Part shown: positions 44,041 to 44,528 of the stretch, in pieces
Position numbering within the stretch: the stretch's first letter is position 1
Layout of the letters: each line of letters starts with the position of its first letter
Source of the DNA: Porphyromonadaceae bacterium UBA4702
GTDB taxonomy: Bacteria > Bacteroidota > Bacteroidia > Bacteroidales > Muribaculaceae
Reading direction: 5' to 3'
Length of the DNA: 44,528 nt
NCBI GenBank assembly: GCA_002404675.1
Contig: DHKE01000030.1
Span: 9,051 to 53,578, forward strand
Position numbers and translations under genes: made by a program
Notes under the pieces: generated by a model
Told to the model about the DNA's origin: nothing
The model's input: the letters and a program-made list of their open reading frames with translations, nothing else
The model's database searches: none

Positions 44041-44081
44041 AAAACAAGAAAAGGAGTGGAAGCTGAAATGGCTTCCACTCC
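44041..44081 (-). terminator. Rho-independent terminator of dnaK
   Basis: In the minus sense GGAGTGGAAGC and GCTTCCACTCC form a perfect 11-base stem with a 7-base loop, followed by TTTTCTTGTTTT. It lies 25 bases after the dnaK stop. Confidence 0.92.
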
Positions 44082-44105
44082 TTCTGTTCGCATGTTGCTA
44101 TGTGG

Positions 44106-44528
44106 TTATTTCACTTCTTCAAAGTCTACGTCAGAGATGTTCTGGTCATCGTTGCCGCCGCCGGCTGCGTTGGCGCCAGGATTTGCATGAGGAGCGTCAG
44201 ATGCCTGCTGGGCATTGTAGATGTCTTGCGCTGCTGCCTGGAATGCGTCCTGAACGGCCTTGACTGCGTTGTCAATCTCGTCTACCTGCTGGTTCTTGTG
44301 AACCTCTTTCAGGTGGTTGAGGGCGTTCTCGATTGCAGGCTTCTTGTCTGCCGGAATCTTGTCGCCGAGTTCCTTCAGCTGCTTCTCGGTCTGGAAGATT
44401 ACGGAGTCTGCATGGTTGAGCTTGTCAACACGCTCCTTGACCTTGCGGTCAGCGTCCTCGTTGGCCTTTGCCTCGGCACGCATACGCTCAATCTCACTGT
44501 CGCTCAGACCGCTCGAAGCCTCGATGCG
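44106..44528 (-). CDS. dnaK: Chaperone DnaK (Hsp70), C-terminal end (partial)
   Basis: The 3' part of a gene that continues beyond the window. The visible 140 residues begin with RIEASSGLSDSEIERMRAEA, the junction of the substrate-binding beta domain with the helical lid. The lid follows, then a Gly/Asn/Ala-rich linker and the C-terminal DVDFEEVK, the conserved DnaK tail. The ATP-binding domain lies outside the window. A Met codon at 44483 is internal and not a start. A strong terminator follows. Confidence 0.96.
   Translation of the reverse strand, partial: RIEASSGLSDSEIERMRAEAKANEDADRKVKERVDKLNHADSVIFQTEKQLKELGDKIPADKKPAIENALNHLKEVHKNQQVDEIDNAVKAVQDAFQAAAQDIYNAQQASDAPHANPGANAAGGGNDDQNISDVDFEEVK

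Noticed and set aside
42258..44066. Long open frame (602 codons) on the plus strand opposite pfp
   Set aside because: It is the antisense of a clear PPi-phosphofructokinase gene, has no domain features, and runs over the pfp promoter.
1..44528. CRISPR array, tRNA or rRNA gene, insertion sequence or prophage
   Set aside because: No regularly spaced repeats, no cloverleaf or rRNA segments, and no transposase, integrase or phage proteins were seen on either strand.

Overview
The window is a gene-dense stretch of chromosomal core genome from a member of the Bacteroidales (Bacteroidota). The composition (roughly half G+C) and gene set fit a Muribaculaceae-like gut bacterium, but the family is an inference. 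Order-level evidence seen directly: many intergenic gaps carry the Bacteroidales promoter form TTTG or TTG, then 19-20 bases, then TAnnTTTG. The genes include a GTPase-motif-degenerate EF-G paralogue, a eukaryote-type (GT3) glycogen synthase, an Rpb6/omega-like subunit next to bamD, an Na+-NQR operon and a PPi-dependent phosphofructokinase. No mobile element, phage, CRISPR array, tRNA or rRNA was seen.

Layout. 1-5000: 3' end of an acyl-CoA/AMP ligase, htpG, and the EF-G2-type gene behind a 22-bp palindrome. 5100-9530: glycogen synthase and alpha-glucan phosphorylase. 9600-10100 (minus): a short TonB-C protein. 10300-14280: glnS, a TrmH/SpoU methyltransferase and radA. 14286-16562 (minus): an ATP-grasp-like orphan, the omega-like subunit and bamD. 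16755-21214: PASTA protein, rluD-type pseudouridine synthase, glutaredoxin-like protein and an M3 peptidase. 21388-29617: ftsK, lolA-like gene, trxB, dCMP deaminase, S41 protease, 5-formyl-THF cyclo-ligase, then a degenerate RIC/hemerythrin-type protein overlapping a LuxR-type regulator. 29618-29978: a gene-free gap with a perfect 24-bp inverted repeat. 29979-32964: small membrane protein, PstS-like lipoprotein and TPR protein. 33143-39042: nqrABCDEF. 39181-42170: glyA, bioD, a DEDDy exonuclease and a small membrane protein. 42231-44528 (minus): pfp and the 3' end of dnaK.

The genes mostly serve energy and carbon economy (glycogen storage and breakdown, PPi glycolysis, sodium-motive respiration, a starvation-type elongation factor), envelope assembly (BamD, LolA, PASTA, TonB-C) and protein or redox housekeeping (HtpG, DnaK, Dcp, Ctp, TrxB). 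I found no convincing wholly new system. The most interesting items are the EF-G2 gene with its putative activator site, the hemerythrin-like/LuxR pair whose key residues are lost, the PstS/TPR trio without a transporter, the orphan ATP-grasp gene with a folded leader, and the intergenic inverted repeats.
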